From: Hymenobacter psoromatis
GTDB taxonomy: Bacteria; Bacteroidota; Bacteroidia; Cytophagales; Hymenobacteraceae
Assembly (NCBI GenBank): GCA_001596155.1
Contig: CP014771.1
Location: 1,612,001 to 1,676,000 of the forward strand
Direction of reading: 5' to 3'
Length of the DNA: 64,000 nt
Below, one piece after another: positions 19,666-28,431 of this stretch; position 1 is the first letter of the stretch; each line of letters starts with the position of its first letter. The position numbers and the translations under genes are program-made. The notes under the pieces are model-generated. The model was not told the origin of the DNA and made no database searches. It worked only from the letters and a program-made list of their open reading frames with translations.

Positions 19666-19773
19666 AAAAAGAACGTCATGCTGAGCTTGTCGAAGCATCT
19701 CTACCGCGCCGGTCGCGGGTCGTTCAACGAAGCGGTAGAGATGCTTCGACAAGCTCAGCATGACGTTCTTTTT
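19666..19773. repeat. Palindromic element, family D (ATGCT stem)
   Basis: Arms at 19666-19707 and 19732-19773 are exact reverse complements beginning AAAAAGAACGTCATGCTGAG. The arm hairpin ATGCT / AGCAT has an 11-base loop GAGCTTGTCGA. It could terminate transcription between uxaA and uxaC. Confidence 0.9.
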
Positions 19774-19813
19774 GCTCATTGCCAAACTGCTCACTGTTAA
19801 TTGCTAATTGATT

Positions 19814-21259
19814 ATGACTCCTTTCCTCTCCGACGACTTCCTGCTGCACACCGAAACCGCGCGCCAGCTTTACCACTTCCACGCCGCGCCGCAGCCCATT
19901 ATCGACTACCACTGCCACCTGCCGCCCGACCAGATTGCCCAAAACCGGCAGTTTGAGAACCTCACCCAAATCTGGCTCTCCGGCGACCATTACAAGTGGC
20001 GCGCCATGCGCGCTAATGGCGTAAATGAGCGCTTCGTGACCGGCGATGCGTCGGACTGGGAGAAGTTCGAGAAGTGGGCCGAAACGGTGCCCTACACCGT
20101 GCGTAACCCACTCTATAACTGGACGCACCTGGAGCTGCGCCGCTACTTTGGCATCACCGAATTGCTGAATAAGGCGAGCGCCCGCCGCATCTACGACCAG
20201 TGCAACGCGCTGCTGCAAACCCCCGAATACGCGGTGCAGGGCCTGCTGCGCAGGATGAACGTGGTAACCGTCTGCACCACCGACGACCCGGCCGACTCGC
20301 TGGAGCACCACCGGGCGCTGGCAGCCACCGACTTTGGCACGCGCGTGCTGCCCACCTTCCGCCCCGACAAGGCTATGGCGCCCGAGGCCCCCGACTATAA
20401 CCAGTATCTCGACCGCCTGGGCGCGGCGGCGGGGGTAGGGATTCAGACGTATGCCGACTTGCAGGCCGCCCTGCGCCAGCGCCACGACTTCTTCGCCGCG
20501 CAGGGGGGTAGGCTTTCCGACCACGGCCTGGAGCGGCTCTCCGCCGCCGATTATACGGAGGCGGAAGTAACGGCCATCTTCGCCAAGGCCCGCGCCGGGC
20601 AGGCACTGAGCGCGCCCGAAGTGGAGCAGTTTAAGTCGGCCCTGCTGATTTTCCTGGCTGAGCTGGATTGGGAGAAGGGCTGGACGCAGCAGTTTCACCT
20701 GGGTGCGCTGCGCAACAACAACACCCGCGCCCTGCGCCAGCTTGGCCCCGACACGGGCTGGGACTCGATTGGCGATTTTGAGCAGGGTAGGGCGCTGTCG
20801 CGCTTCCTCGACCGGCTCGACAACCAGGACAAGCTGGCCAAAACGGTGCTCTACAACCTCAACCCCGCCGATAACGACCTGTTTGCCACCATGATTGGCA
20901 ACTTCCAGGATGGCTCAGTGGCCGGCAAGATGCAGTTTGGCTCGAGCTGGTGGTTTCTGGACCAGAAGGACGGCATGGAAAAGCAGCTCAACGCCCTCAG
21001 CAACATGGGCTTGCTGAGCCGCTTCGTGGGCATGCTCACCGATTCGCGCAGCTTCCTGTCGTTTCCGCGCCACGAGTACTTCCGGCGCATCTTGTGCAAC
21101 CTGCTGGGCCGCGACGTGGAAAACGGCGAGTTGCCCGCCGAGGAATTGCCCTGGCTGGGCGAGCTGGTCGAAAAAATCAGCTACGGCAACGCCCGCGACT
21201 ACTTCGGCTTTGCGCCGGCCGCCACGCCGGCAAGTGCGGGGGACTTTGGCGCTAACTAG
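19814..21259 (+). CDS. uxaC: Glucuronate/galacturonate isomerase
   Basis: This 481-residue amidohydrolase-fold isomerase converts D-galacturonate to D-tagaturonate, or glucuronate to fructuronate. The N-terminus (LSDDFLLHTETARQLYHFHA) and the metal motif DYHCHLPP are those of UxaC. VCTTDDPADSLEHH and the late motif SLTDSRSF-like LTDSRSFLSFPRHEYFRR are also present. An ATG at 19814 is preferred over a TTG two codons earlier. No UxuA or UxuB is in the window, so its main role here should be galacturonate. Confidence 0.93.
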   Translation: MTPFLSDDFLLHTETARQLYHFHAAPQPIIDYHCHLPPDQIAQNRQFENLTQIWLSGDHYKWRAMRANGVNERFVTGDASDWEKFEKWAETVPYTVRNPLYNWTHLELRRYFGITELLNKASARRIYDQCNALLQTPEYAVQGLLRRMNVVTVCTTDDPADSLEHHRALAATDFGTRVLPTFRPDKAMAPEAPDYNQYLDRLGAAAGVGIQTYADLQAALRQRHDFFAAQGGRLSDHGLERLSAADYTEAEVTAIFAKARAGQALSAPEVEQFKSALLIFLAELDWEKGWTQQFHLGALRNNNTRALRQLGPDTGWDSIGDFEQGRALSRFLDRLDNQDKLAKTVLYNLNPADNDLFATMIGNFQDGSVAGKMQFGSSWWFLDQKDGMEKQLNALSNMGLLSRFVGMLTDSRSFLSFPRHEYFRRILCNLLGRDVENGELPAEELPWLGELVEKISYGNARDYFGFAPAATPASAGDFGAN

Positions 21260-21305
21260 CTGTTTATTAGAATTTTATCCTACCTGACAGGTGGCCGCGA
21301 AGCTG

Positions 21306-21329
21306 ATTACCGATATCGTTTGCGTTAAA
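21306..21329. promoter_or_regulatory. Candidate LacI-family operator 3
   Basis: The site reads ATTACCGATATCGTTTGC followed by GTTAAA, with a perfect CGATATCG core. It aligns with the sites before GH28 and susC and lies 122 bases before kdgK, in the longest clean gap of the catabolic genes. It may mark the start of a kdgK transcript. Confidence 0.6.
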
Positions 21330-21451
21330 AAAGTGGCGTAAACTATGTTTTCCAGCAACTCAACGGCCTACCTTTCAAATCTTATTCCCGTGGTTAGCGC
21401 CCGGCCTACCCCCTGTAAAAAGGGCCAAGCGCTTGCCAATTCTCCTCCCTG

Positions 21452-22465
21452 ATGAAGCAAGTCGTCACCTTCGGCGAAGTAATGATGCGGCTCTCGCCGC
21501 CGCTGAACTACCGGCTGCCGCAGACCGCTACCCTCGAAGTAACCTACGGCGGCGGCGACGCCAACGTAGCCGCTGCCCTCGCCCAAATGGGCGTGCCGGC
21601 CGCCCACGTTTCGGCCTTCCCGGCCAATGAGCTGGGCCACGCGGCCGCCAACCACCTGCGCCGCTACGGTGTCGATACGAATCATTGCCTCTTCACTGAA
21701 GGCCACCGGCTGGGGCTGTACTTCCTGGAAGTGGGGGCCTCGCTGCGGCCCAGCCGCATCGTGTACGACCGCGCCGGCTCAGCCTTCGCCCACCTCGACC
21801 CGGCCGCTTTCAACTGGGACGAGATTCTGAAAGATGCCGGCTGGCTGCACTGGACGGGCATTACGCCCGCCATTTCGGCCGCCGCCGCCCAGGCCACGGC
21901 CGACGCCATCGCGGCCGCGCGCCGGCTGGGCCTCACCGTCTCGGCCGACGTGAACTACCGCCGCAACCTGTGGCAATACGGCCAACGGGCGCAGGATGTG
22001 ATGCCTGCACTCGTGGCCGGCTGCGATATCGTGGTCTGCACGGAGGGCGACGCCGACGACCTGTTTGGCATCAAGGCCGAGGCCAATTCGGACAACGGCT
22101 TTATTTCGATGAGTCAGCAATTGACCCAGCGTTTCCCCCACATCAAGCGCGTGATTGCGACCCGCCGCCAAACGCAGAGCGCCTCGCATGAGCGCATTTG
22201 CGGCCTGCTATGGGACCAGGGCGAGTTTTTTGAGACGCCCTTCTACGATATCTCGCCGGTGGTGGACCGCATCGGCGGCGGCGACTCATTCATTTCGGGC
22301 TTCATTTACGGCTCCAATACTTACGAGAGTCGGGCCGACGCGCTTTCGTTCGCCACCGTCGCTTCGGCCCTCAAGCATACTATTCACGGCGACATCAACC
22401 TGGTGACGCCCGCCGAAGTCGAGCACCTCATGCAGGGCAACCTGACGGGACGCTTGCTGCGTTGA
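21452..22465 (+). CDS. kdgK: 2-keto-3-deoxygluconate kinase (PfkB family)
   Basis: This 337-residue kinase phosphorylates KDG to KDPG. It has the ribokinase-fold N-terminal motif GGGDANVAAALAQMG near residue 34. The C-terminal signature DRIGGGDSFISGF holds the anion hole and catalytic base Asp278. Neighbouring uxaA (makes KDG) and eda (uses KDPG) fix the substrate better than sequence alone would, since PfkB kinases differ mainly in substrate. The start ATG at 21452 matches the family start (VVTFGEVMMRL). Confidence 0.9.
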   Translation: MKQVVTFGEVMMRLSPPLNYRLPQTATLEVTYGGGDANVAAALAQMGVPAAHVSAFPANELGHAAANHLRRYGVDTNHCLFTEGHRLGLYFLEVGASLRPSRIVYDRAGSAFAHLDPAAFNWDEILKDAGWLHWTGITPAISAAAAQATADAIAAARRLGLTVSADVNYRRNLWQYGQRAQDVMPALVAGCDIVVCTEGDADDLFGIKAEANSDNGFISMSQQLTQRFPHIKRVIATRRQTQSASHERICGLLWDQGEFFETPFYDISPVVDRIGGGDSFISGFIYGSNTYESRADALSFATVASALKHTIHGDINLVTPAEVEHLMQGNLTGRLLR

Positions 22466-22485
22466 CTTTCAAGTATTAAAGCACC

Positions 22486-22604
22486 AAAAAGAACGTCATT
22501 CCGAGCTTGCCGAGGAATCTCGCTCGCATTAGCGAACGACACCCGAACGATTCGCAAGCGGCGCGAGCGAGATTCCTCGGCAAGCTCGGAATGACGTTCT
22601 TTTT
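22486..22604. repeat. Palindromic element, family D (ATTCC stem)
   Basis: Arms at 22486-22527 and 22563-22604 are exact reverse complements and almost identical to the element at 9153-9260, with a different central spacer. It lies between kdgK and the aldolase gene. Confidence 0.9.
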
Positions 22605-22629
22605 GCTCCAGGCTCATTTCTACTACCCT

Positions 22630-23286
22630 ATGCTTTCCTCCCAAAAAGTTATTGCCCGCACGCTGGCCGCGCCGCTGGTGCCGGTTTTTTACCACGCCGA
22701 CGCGGCCTACGCGCAAGCAGTGGTGCGGGCCTGCTACGCCGGCGGCATCCGGGTATTTGAGTTTACCAACCGCGGGGCCAATGCGTTTGAGGTGTTTCAG
22801 GAGCTGGCTAAGCTGACCGAAAGCGACTGCCCCGACCTGGTGCTGGGCATCGGCACTATCTACACGGCAGCCGATGCCGAGCGTTTCATCGCGGCCGGCG
22901 CGGCCTTCGTGGTGCAGCCCGTGACGACCGCCGACGTGGCCGCCGCCTGCCAGCGCCACGACGTGGCCTGGCTGCCGGGGGCGCTGACGCCCAACGAGAT
23001 ACACGCCGCTACCCAGCTCGGCGCGCAAATCGTCAAAATCTTCCCCGGCAACTTCGTCGGCCCCGACTATATTAAGGCCGTGCGCGGCCCTATGCCCACC
23101 ACCAAGCTCATGGTGACGGGCGGCGTCGAGCCCACCGAGGCCAGCCTCACGGAGTGGTTTGGCGCGGGCGTGAACGTGGTAGGCATTGGTTCCCAGCTTT
23201 TTAAGGGGATAGGCGACCCGGCCGCCATCACGGCGCGCGTAGCCCCGCTGATGCAGTTTTTACAGCAACAAGTCGCTGTTAACTGA
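22630..23286 (+). CDS. eda: KHG/KDPG aldolase
   Basis: This 218-residue class I aldolase cleaves KDPG to pyruvate and glyceraldehyde-3-phosphate, the last step of the pathway. Visible family residues are Glu44 in RVFEFTNRG, the Schiff-base Lys136 in QIVKIFPGNFVGP, and the phosphate-binding region VTGGVEPTEAS. The start at 22630 is preferred because the open frame upstream to 22507 is only palindromic repeat. Its length is typical for Eda. Confidence 0.93.
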   Translation: MLSSQKVIARTLAAPLVPVFYHADAAYAQAVVRACYAGGIRVFEFTNRGANAFEVFQELAKLTESDCPDLVLGIGTIYTAADAERFIAAGAAFVVQPVTTADVAAACQRHDVAWLPGALTPNEIHAATQLGAQIVKIFPGNFVGPDYIKAVRGPMPTTKLMVTGGVEPTEASLTEWFGAGVNVVGIGSQLFKGIGDPAAITARVAPLMQFLQQQVAVN

Positions 23287-23301
23287 TGAACGATAATCGG
23301 T

Positions 23302-23401
23302 TGTCATGGCGAGCGCAGCGCGGCAATCGCCCCAGAACGACACCCGCACGACGCCCAAACGACTCGTTCTGGGGCGATTGCTTCGCAGGCTCGCAAGGAC
23401 A
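23302..23401. repeat. Palindromic element, family A-like, imperfect arms
   Basis: Arms TGTCATGGCGAGCGCAGCGC (23302 on) and the complement ending at 23401 pair with several mismatches. This looks like an older or hybrid copy of family A. It separates eda from the transporter gene. Confidence 0.8.
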
Positions 23402-23434
23402 GGCGATTACCCATTGCCCATTACTCACTACCCT

Positions 23435-24805
23435 ATGAATCCCACCCTTCGCAGCTCGCCGCCGGGCACCGACACGTCGGTTATCGGCCGGTATCGTTGG
23501 ACTATTTGTTCGCTGGTATTTTTTGCCACGACCATCAACTACCTCGACCGGGCGGTTATCTCGCTGCTGAAGCCGTATCTGGAAAAGGCATTCAATTGGA
23601 ATTCGGGCGATTACGCCAATATTGAGATTGCCTTCAAGCTGGCTTACGCGGTGGGCATGATTGGGGCGGGGCGACTGATTGACAAGCTAGGCACCAAAAT
23701 CGGCTACGCGCTTTCGACGGCGCTGTGGAGCGTGGCCGCGATGGGCCACGCGCTGGTGAGCAGCACGCTGGGCTTTGGGGTGGCGCGGAGCGCGTTGGGG
23801 CTGACGGAGGCCGGCAACTTCCCGGCCGCCATCAAGACCACCGCCGAGTGGTTTCCGCAGCGCGAGCGGGCGCTGGCCACGGGCATTTTCAACTCGGGTT
23901 CCAACGTGGGGGCCATCATCGCCCCGCTTTCGGTGCCGTGGATGGCGGAGCACTGGGGCTGGCAGTCGGCTTTCCTGGTTACGGGCGCGCTGGGCTTCAT
24001 CTGGCTGGTGCTGTGGATGTTGGTGTACGACACGCCGGCCAACAGTAAGCGCCTGAGCCAGGCGGAGTTTGACTACATCAACGCCGATATTCCGGTGGGC
24101 CTGCCGGCCGAAGGCGTAACGGAGGAGAAGCCCAAGGTGGGCTGGCTGCCCCTGCTGGGCTTCCGCCAGACCTGGGCCTTCGTCATCGGCAAGTTCATTA
24201 CGGACCCCATCTGGTGGTTCTACCTGTTTTGGTTGCCCGACTTTCTAACCAAGCAGTATCACCTCACGGGCACGGCCATCGCGCTGCCGGTGGCGGCCGT
24301 GTACGTGCTGTCGAGCATTGGCAGCGTGGGCGGCGGCTACCTGCCGCTGGGCTTTATGCGGCGCGGGATGCCGGCCTTCCAGGCGCGCAAGATGGCCATG
24401 CTGCTCATTGCTTTCTGCGTATTGCCGATTGTGTTTGCCGAGTATCTGGGCCACCGCAGCATGTGGCTGGCGGTGTTGGTAATCGGCATTGCGGCGGCGG
24501 CTCACCAGGCCTGGAGCGCCAACATCTTCACCACCGTGTCGGACATGTTTCCGAAGCGGGCGGTGGCCTCGGTCACGGGCATTGGCGGCTTTGCGGGCGG
24601 CATGGGCGGCATTGCGCTCACGGCCCTGGTGCAGAAGCGCATGTTTGTGCAGTACGAGGCCATTGGCCGGCTCGACCACGCGTATTTCATCATGTTTCTG
24701 ATTTGCGGCGGGGCCTACCTGCTGGCGTGGGTGCTGATGTTCACGCTGGTGCCGCGCATGGAACCCATCACGCTCGACGCCCCTACCCCCCCTTCCGCCG
24801 TCTAA
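23435..24805 (+). CDS. exuT: MFS hexuronate transporter
   Basis: This 456-residue inner-membrane protein has about 12 hydrophobic segments. The N-terminus RWTICSLVFFATTINYLDRAV is the anion:cation symporter/ExuT signature, and GLTEAGNFPAAIKTTAEWFP is also characteristic. It would carry galacturonate or glucuronate into the cytoplasm with protons. The start at 23435 is chosen because the upstream in-frame extension is palindrome-derived. It is 12 bases ahead of the NTF2-like gene. Confidence 0.9.
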   Translation: MNPTLRSSPPGTDTSVIGRYRWTICSLVFFATTINYLDRAVISLLKPYLEKAFNWNSGDYANIEIAFKLAYAVGMIGAGRLIDKLGTKIGYALSTALWSVAAMGHALVSSTLGFGVARSALGLTEAGNFPAAIKTTAEWFPQRERALATGIFNSGSNVGAIIAPLSVPWMAEHWGWQSAFLVTGALGFIWLVLWMLVYDTPANSKRLSQAEFDYINADIPVGLPAEGVTEEKPKVGWLPLLGFRQTWAFVIGKFITDPIWWFYLFWLPDFLTKQYHLTGTAIALPVAAVYVLSSIGSVGGGYLPLGFMRRGMPAFQARKMAMLLIAFCVLPIVFAEYLGHRSMWLAVLVIGIAAAAHQAWSANIFTTVSDMFPKRAVASVTGIGGFAGGMGGIALTALVQKRMFVQYEAIGRLDHAYFIMFLICGGAYLLAWVLMFTLVPRMEPITLDAPTPPSAV

Positions 24806-24817
24806 CCCACTCCCTTT

Positions 24818-25348
24818 ATGAAACGACTGCCCCTTGCCGGCGCGCTGCTGCTGGCCCTACCCCTGCTCGGCATGGCCCAAACCCCCCAACGCCTCAAGCC
24901 CCCACGCTCGCACGGTGCCTTGCTCGCCGCGGACGACAAAATGGCCGGGCGCAACGCCGCCGCCGCCAAGGAAGTGGAAGGGCTGGAGCGCCAGCGCTTC
25001 GCCGCCCAGGTAAGCAAAGACTACGCTTTTCTGGAAAAAGCCTTCGCCGACGACCTCGTGTACACGCATTCCAGCGGCAAGCAGAACGACAAAACGGAGT
25101 ACCTGCAAAGCATCCGCGACGGCAAGAGCGTGTATGATAAGATTGACGTGGTGAACATGAACGTGCGCGCTTACAACGGCGGCACCGTGGCCGTGGTGAA
25201 TGGGCAACTAGTTATTTACCAGCCCAATAAAGCCGACGGCTCGCCCAACGTGGCCCACCTCAAGTACGTCACCACCCAGATTAAAGACCCCGCAAAGGGT
25301 TGGCAGGTGGTGCTGTGGCAGTCGCAGAAGCAGCCGGAAGCCAAGTAG
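24818..25348 (+). CDS. Secreted NTF2/SnoaL-like protein (DUF4440 type)
   Basis: This 176-residue protein has a signal peptide (1-21) and one NTF2-like domain (about 50-172). It shows the DUF4440 pattern LEKAFADDLVYTHSSG, then DKTEYLQSIRDGK and VVLWQSQ. Such domains form small alpha+beta barrels with many possible roles, and no catalytic residue can be assigned. Close spacing to exuT suggests co-transcription, but a link to pectin use is unproven. Two other NTF2-like secreted proteins lie at the right end of the window. Confidence 0.8.
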   Translation: MKRLPLAGALLLALPLLGMAQTPQRLKPPRSHGALLAADDKMAGRNAAAAKEVEGLERQRFAAQVSKDYAFLEKAFADDLVYTHSSGKQNDKTEYLQSIRDGKSVYDKIDVVNMNVRAYNGGTVAVVNGQLVIYQPNKADGSPNVAHLKYVTTQIKDPAKGWQVVLWQSQKQPEAK

Positions 25349-25356
25349 AAAACACT

Positions 25357-25479
25357 TGTCCTTGCGAGCGCAACGCAGTGGAGCGCGGCAATCTTTCCTT
25401 GCCGTTCGCATCCTATCAGTTACTAATCCAACGATTAGGAAAGATTGCCGCGCTCCACTGCGTTGCGCTCGCAAGGACA
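25357..25479. repeat. Palindromic element, long-arm family A relative
   Basis: Arms of 43 bases at 25357-25399 and 25437-25479 are exact reverse complements. Compared with family A, the arm loop carries an insertion (GCAGTGGAGCGC). Confidence 0.9.
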
Positions 25480-25511
25480 GTCGATTTAGTTGCAGCAAGC
25501 TATTTATAATT

Positions 25512-26528
25512 ATGCCCCCTATCCCCCCTCCTTCGCACGACGACCTGGCTACGCCCGTCGGTACTACCCTGGAGCGCTATATTATGCGTAAGCAGGCCGA
25601 GTTTCCGTTTGCCACCGGCGAGCTGAGCCAGCTGCTGCGCGACATTGCCCTGGCCAGCAAGATTATGGTGCGCGAGGTGAGCCGCGCCGGCCTCAGCGGC
25701 CTCGCCGACGTGGTGGCGCCCGAGGGCCAGGACACGCCGCCCCGCCACCGCCTGGGCGAGGAAGCGCACGTGCGCTTCGTGCGCGCCCTCACCAACGGCC
25801 GCGAGTGCTGCGCCATCCTGAGCGAAGCCAGCACCGAGATGATTGATACCGGCAACCACGACGGCCGCTACGTGGTGGCGCTCAACCCGATGAATGGCTC
25901 GGTGAGCCTGGACTTTAACGTGAGCACGGGCACCATTTTCAGCATCTACCGGCGCGTGAGTCGCTACGGCGGGCCGGCGCGGGTCGAGGATTTTTTGCAG
26001 GGCGGGCGGGCGCAGGTGGCGGCGGGCTACATCCTCTACGGCTCCAGCGTGATGCTGGTGTACACGACCGGGCACGGCGTGGCGGGCTTCACCTACGAGC
26101 CGAGTCTGGGCGAATTTTTCCTCTCGCATCCCAGGCTGACCATTCCGGCCACGGGCGAGGTATTTTCCTGCAACGAGGGCAACTGGTTTGACTTCCCGGA
26201 GTTTGCCCGCACCTTCCTCACCACTTGCAAGGAGCGCCGCATGGCCGCCCGCTACGTGGGCTCGCTGGCCGCCGACTACCACCGCAACTTATTCACGGGC
26301 GGCATCTACCTCTACCCCCCCACCGGGCAGTGGCCCAGCGGCGAGCTGCGCCTGCTCTACGAGTGCTACCCCATTGCCTTCGTGACCGAGCAAGCTGGCG
26401 GCCTGGCAGTTACGGGAGCCGGAGACGTGCTCGACGTGCTGCTCACCGCCGACCTGCACCAGCGCGTGCCGCTGTTTGTGGGCTCCTCGGAGCTGGTGCG
26501 CGAACTGCAAAGCGTGGCCGCCGCTTGA
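25512..26528 (+). CDS. Class 1 fructose-1,6-bisphosphatase-like protein with altered active site
   Basis: This 338-residue protein matches class 1 FBPase along its whole length, for example STGTIFSIYRRV, QVAAGYILYGSSVMLVYTTG, YVGSLAADYHRNLFTGGIYL and LRLLYECYPIAFVTEQAGG. The metal-binding motif that normally reads DPLDGSSNID is NPMNGSVSLD here (Asn125, Asn128). The usual SEE before it is SEA (Ala106), and the upstream KKLDV aspartate position is not acidic. The late Glu of VTEQAGG is kept. These changes should remove most of the Mg sites, so it may be inactive, regulatory or changed in chemistry. The start at 25512 follows a palindrome. Confidence 0.85.
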   Translation: MPPIPPPSHDDLATPVGTTLERYIMRKQAEFPFATGELSQLLRDIALASKIMVREVSRAGLSGLADVVAPEGQDTPPRHRLGEEAHVRFVRALTNGRECCAILSEASTEMIDTGNHDGRYVVALNPMNGSVSLDFNVSTGTIFSIYRRVSRYGGPARVEDFLQGGRAQVAAGYILYGSSVMLVYTTGHGVAGFTYEPSLGEFFLSHPRLTIPATGEVFSCNEGNWFDFPEFARTFLTTCKERRMAARYVGSLAADYHRNLFTGGIYLYPPTGQWPSGELRLLYECYPIAFVTEQAGGLAVTGAGDVLDVLLTADLHQRVPLFVGSSELVRELQSVAAA

Positions 26529-26666
26529 TTCAATTAGCAGTCAGCACCTATCAATTATCGGCCGAATCGGTTACTGGCTAAGTATAAGCAGTAGGTATAT
26601 CAACCGCTACCCGCGCGCCGATAAGCTGCTCATTGGTCACCAATACCTGACAACTGTTTTTTCTCC

Positions 26667-28211
26667 ATGCCGAAAATCATCGCACCCGAAGTCGAGTTCA
26701 GCCAGCTGCTGGCCGACCTCAAGCAGGCTACCCCCGAAATTTTCACCGCCGAGGGCGGCTACCTCAATCTGCTTGAAGGCCGCTGGCAGGAGCCGGGCCA
26801 GCCCAAGCCCTTCCACTCGCCCATCGACGGCACCGACATTGGCTCGCTGCCCATGCTTCAGCACGACCAGGCCCTGCGCGCCGTGCGCGCCGCCAAGGGC
26901 GAAGCCGCCGCCTGGGCCGCCACCGACCTCGACGAGCGCAAGCGCCGCGTGCAGGACTGCCTCGACCACCTGCGCCCGCACATTGACCTGGTTAGCAAGC
27001 TCTTGATGTGGGAAATCGGCAAGACCTACAAGCTGGGCTTCAACGACATTGACCGCGCCGTGGAGGGCGTGCAGTGGTACGTGGACAATATCGAAGGGAT
27101 GCTCGGCGACCGTAAGCCGCTGGGCCTGGTCAGCAACATCGCATCCTGGAACTACCCGATGTCGGTGCTGATGCACGCGGTGCTGGTGCAGGTGCTGTGC
27201 GGCAACTCGGTGATTGCCAAGGCCCCCACCGATGGCGGCTTTATCTCGCTGAGCCTCACTTTTGCCATCGCGCGCCGCGCCGGCCTGCCCGTGACGCTGG
27301 TGAGCGGCCCCGGCGGCGAGCTAAGCGACGTGCTGGTGAAGGACCCCGCCGTGGACTGCCTCAGCTTCGTGGGTGGCCGCTACAACGGCCGCAACATCGC
27401 CGACGCGCTGGCTTCGCAAGACAAGCGCTATATGCTGGAGATGGAGGGCGTAAACACCTACGGCATCTGGAACTACTCGCAGTGGGACACCCTGGCCGAG
27501 CAGCTCATCAAGGGCTACGACTACGGCAAGCAGCGCTGCACCGCCTACGTGCGCTGGGTGGTGGAGCGCCGGCTATTCCCGGAGTTTCTGGAAACCTACA
27601 CCAAGGCCATCGGCAGCCTCAAAATCGGCAACCCTACCCTCGTGGATAAGGCCGGCGACAAGCTGCCCGACCTGGCTTTCGGCCCCGTTATCAACGCCCG
27701 CCAGGCTGAGGACCTCGACCGTCTTTACGCCGACGGCCTCAAGACCGGGGCTATCCCCTTTTACGAAGGCAAGCTGGATGACAATCTCTTCCTGCCCGGC
27801 CAGGACCGCGCGGCCTACCGCGCCCCGCGCGCGCTGGTGGGCCTGCCCCGCCAGGCCGAGCTGTACTTCAAGGAGCCCTTCGGCCCCATCGATTCGGTGG
27901 TGCTGGTGGACCGCGTGGAGGAGTTGGTGGGCGAGATGAACATCTCGAACGGCGCGCTGGTGACGGCCCTCGGCTCGGACGATACTCAGTGGGCCACCCG
28001 CACCGGCAAGGAGCTGCGCGCCTTCAAGGTGGGCATCAACAAGCTGCGCTCGCGCGGCGACCGCGAGGAAGTATTCGGCGGCCTGGGCGAGAGCTGGAAA
28101 GGCGCTTTCGTGGGCGGCAAGCTGCTGGTGGAAGCCGTGACTCAGGGCAACCCAGGGCAGGCCGTGCTCGGCAACTATCCCGACGCTATTCTGCTGCCGG
28201 AAAAGGCGTAG
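26667..28211 (+). CDS. NAD(P)-dependent aldehyde dehydrogenase
   Basis: This 514-residue cytoplasmic enzyme oxidises an aldehyde to the acid. The nucleophile is Cys291 in YGKQRCTAYVRW. The general base region is LEMEGVNTYGIW (Glu258 or Glu260), where classical members read LELGGKSP. The Rossmann motif is SFVGGRYNGRNI and the helix region ASWNYPMSVLMHAVLVQVLCGNS. It resembles the broad-substrate or glyceraldehyde-3-phosphate group more than betaine types, but the substrate is unknown. Its last 45 codons recur in altered form at 30045-30143. A terminator follows at 28230. Confidence 0.9.
   Translation: MPKIIAPEVEFSQLLADLKQATPEIFTAEGGYLNLLEGRWQEPGQPKPFHSPIDGTDIGSLPMLQHDQALRAVRAAKGEAAAWAATDLDERKRRVQDCLDHLRPHIDLVSKLLMWEIGKTYKLGFNDIDRAVEGVQWYVDNIEGMLGDRKPLGLVSNIASWNYPMSVLMHAVLVQVLCGNSVIAKAPTDGGFISLSLTFAIARRAGLPVTLVSGPGGELSDVLVKDPAVDCLSFVGGRYNGRNIADALASQDKRYMLEMEGVNTYGIWNYSQWDTLAEQLIKGYDYGKQRCTAYVRWVVERRLFPEFLETYTKAIGSLKIGNPTLVDKAGDKLPDLAFGPVINARQAEDLDRLYADGLKTGAIPFYEGKLDDNLFLPGQDRAAYRAPRALVGLPRQAELYFKEPFGPIDSVVLVDRVEELVGEMNISNGALVTALGSDDTQWATRTGKELRAFKVGINKLRSRGDREEVFGGLGESWKGAFVGGKLLVEAVTQGNPGQAVLGNYPDAILLPEKA
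28074..28211 (+). repeat. ALDH 3'-end repeat, intact copy
   Basis: These are the last 45 codons plus stop of the aldehyde dehydrogenase (FGGLGESWKGAF to LLPEKA). The partner copy at 30045-30143 lacks 13 codons in frame and differs by substitutions. The pair bounds the accessory insert. Confidence 0.85.
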
Positions 28212-28229
28212 GTCATTTAAGTAGCAAAC

Positions 28230-28264
28230 AAAAAGCCCCCAATCACGATGACTGGGGGCTTTTT
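28230..28264 (+). terminator. Rho-independent terminator after ALDH
   Basis: Stem AAAAGCCCCCA pairs with TGGGGGCTTTT around an 11-base loop, with A and T tracts on the two sides. It can work in both directions and so also serves the minus-strand cargo gene ending at 28286. Confidence 0.85.
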
Positions 28265-28431
28265 AATAACGTCGTGGCAACGATTTTACAGTTTATCTAA
28301 ATCCCCTAATAATAAATCCTCTAATTCTTGCCGTTCAGTATGGTCAGCCCGATAAAGTAGAGAAGTGTATTCATCGGGGTTGGTTTCTACGTCTTTTTTA
28401 ATAATAGTAAGTGTGCCGTTCGTTTCTTTAT

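Noticed and set aside
28230..28300. CGTGGCAACG at 28273 and its inverse at 29952 as ends of a mobile element
   Set aside because: Only about ten bases match, there is no target duplication, and the ends do not coincide with the ALDH repeat boundaries.
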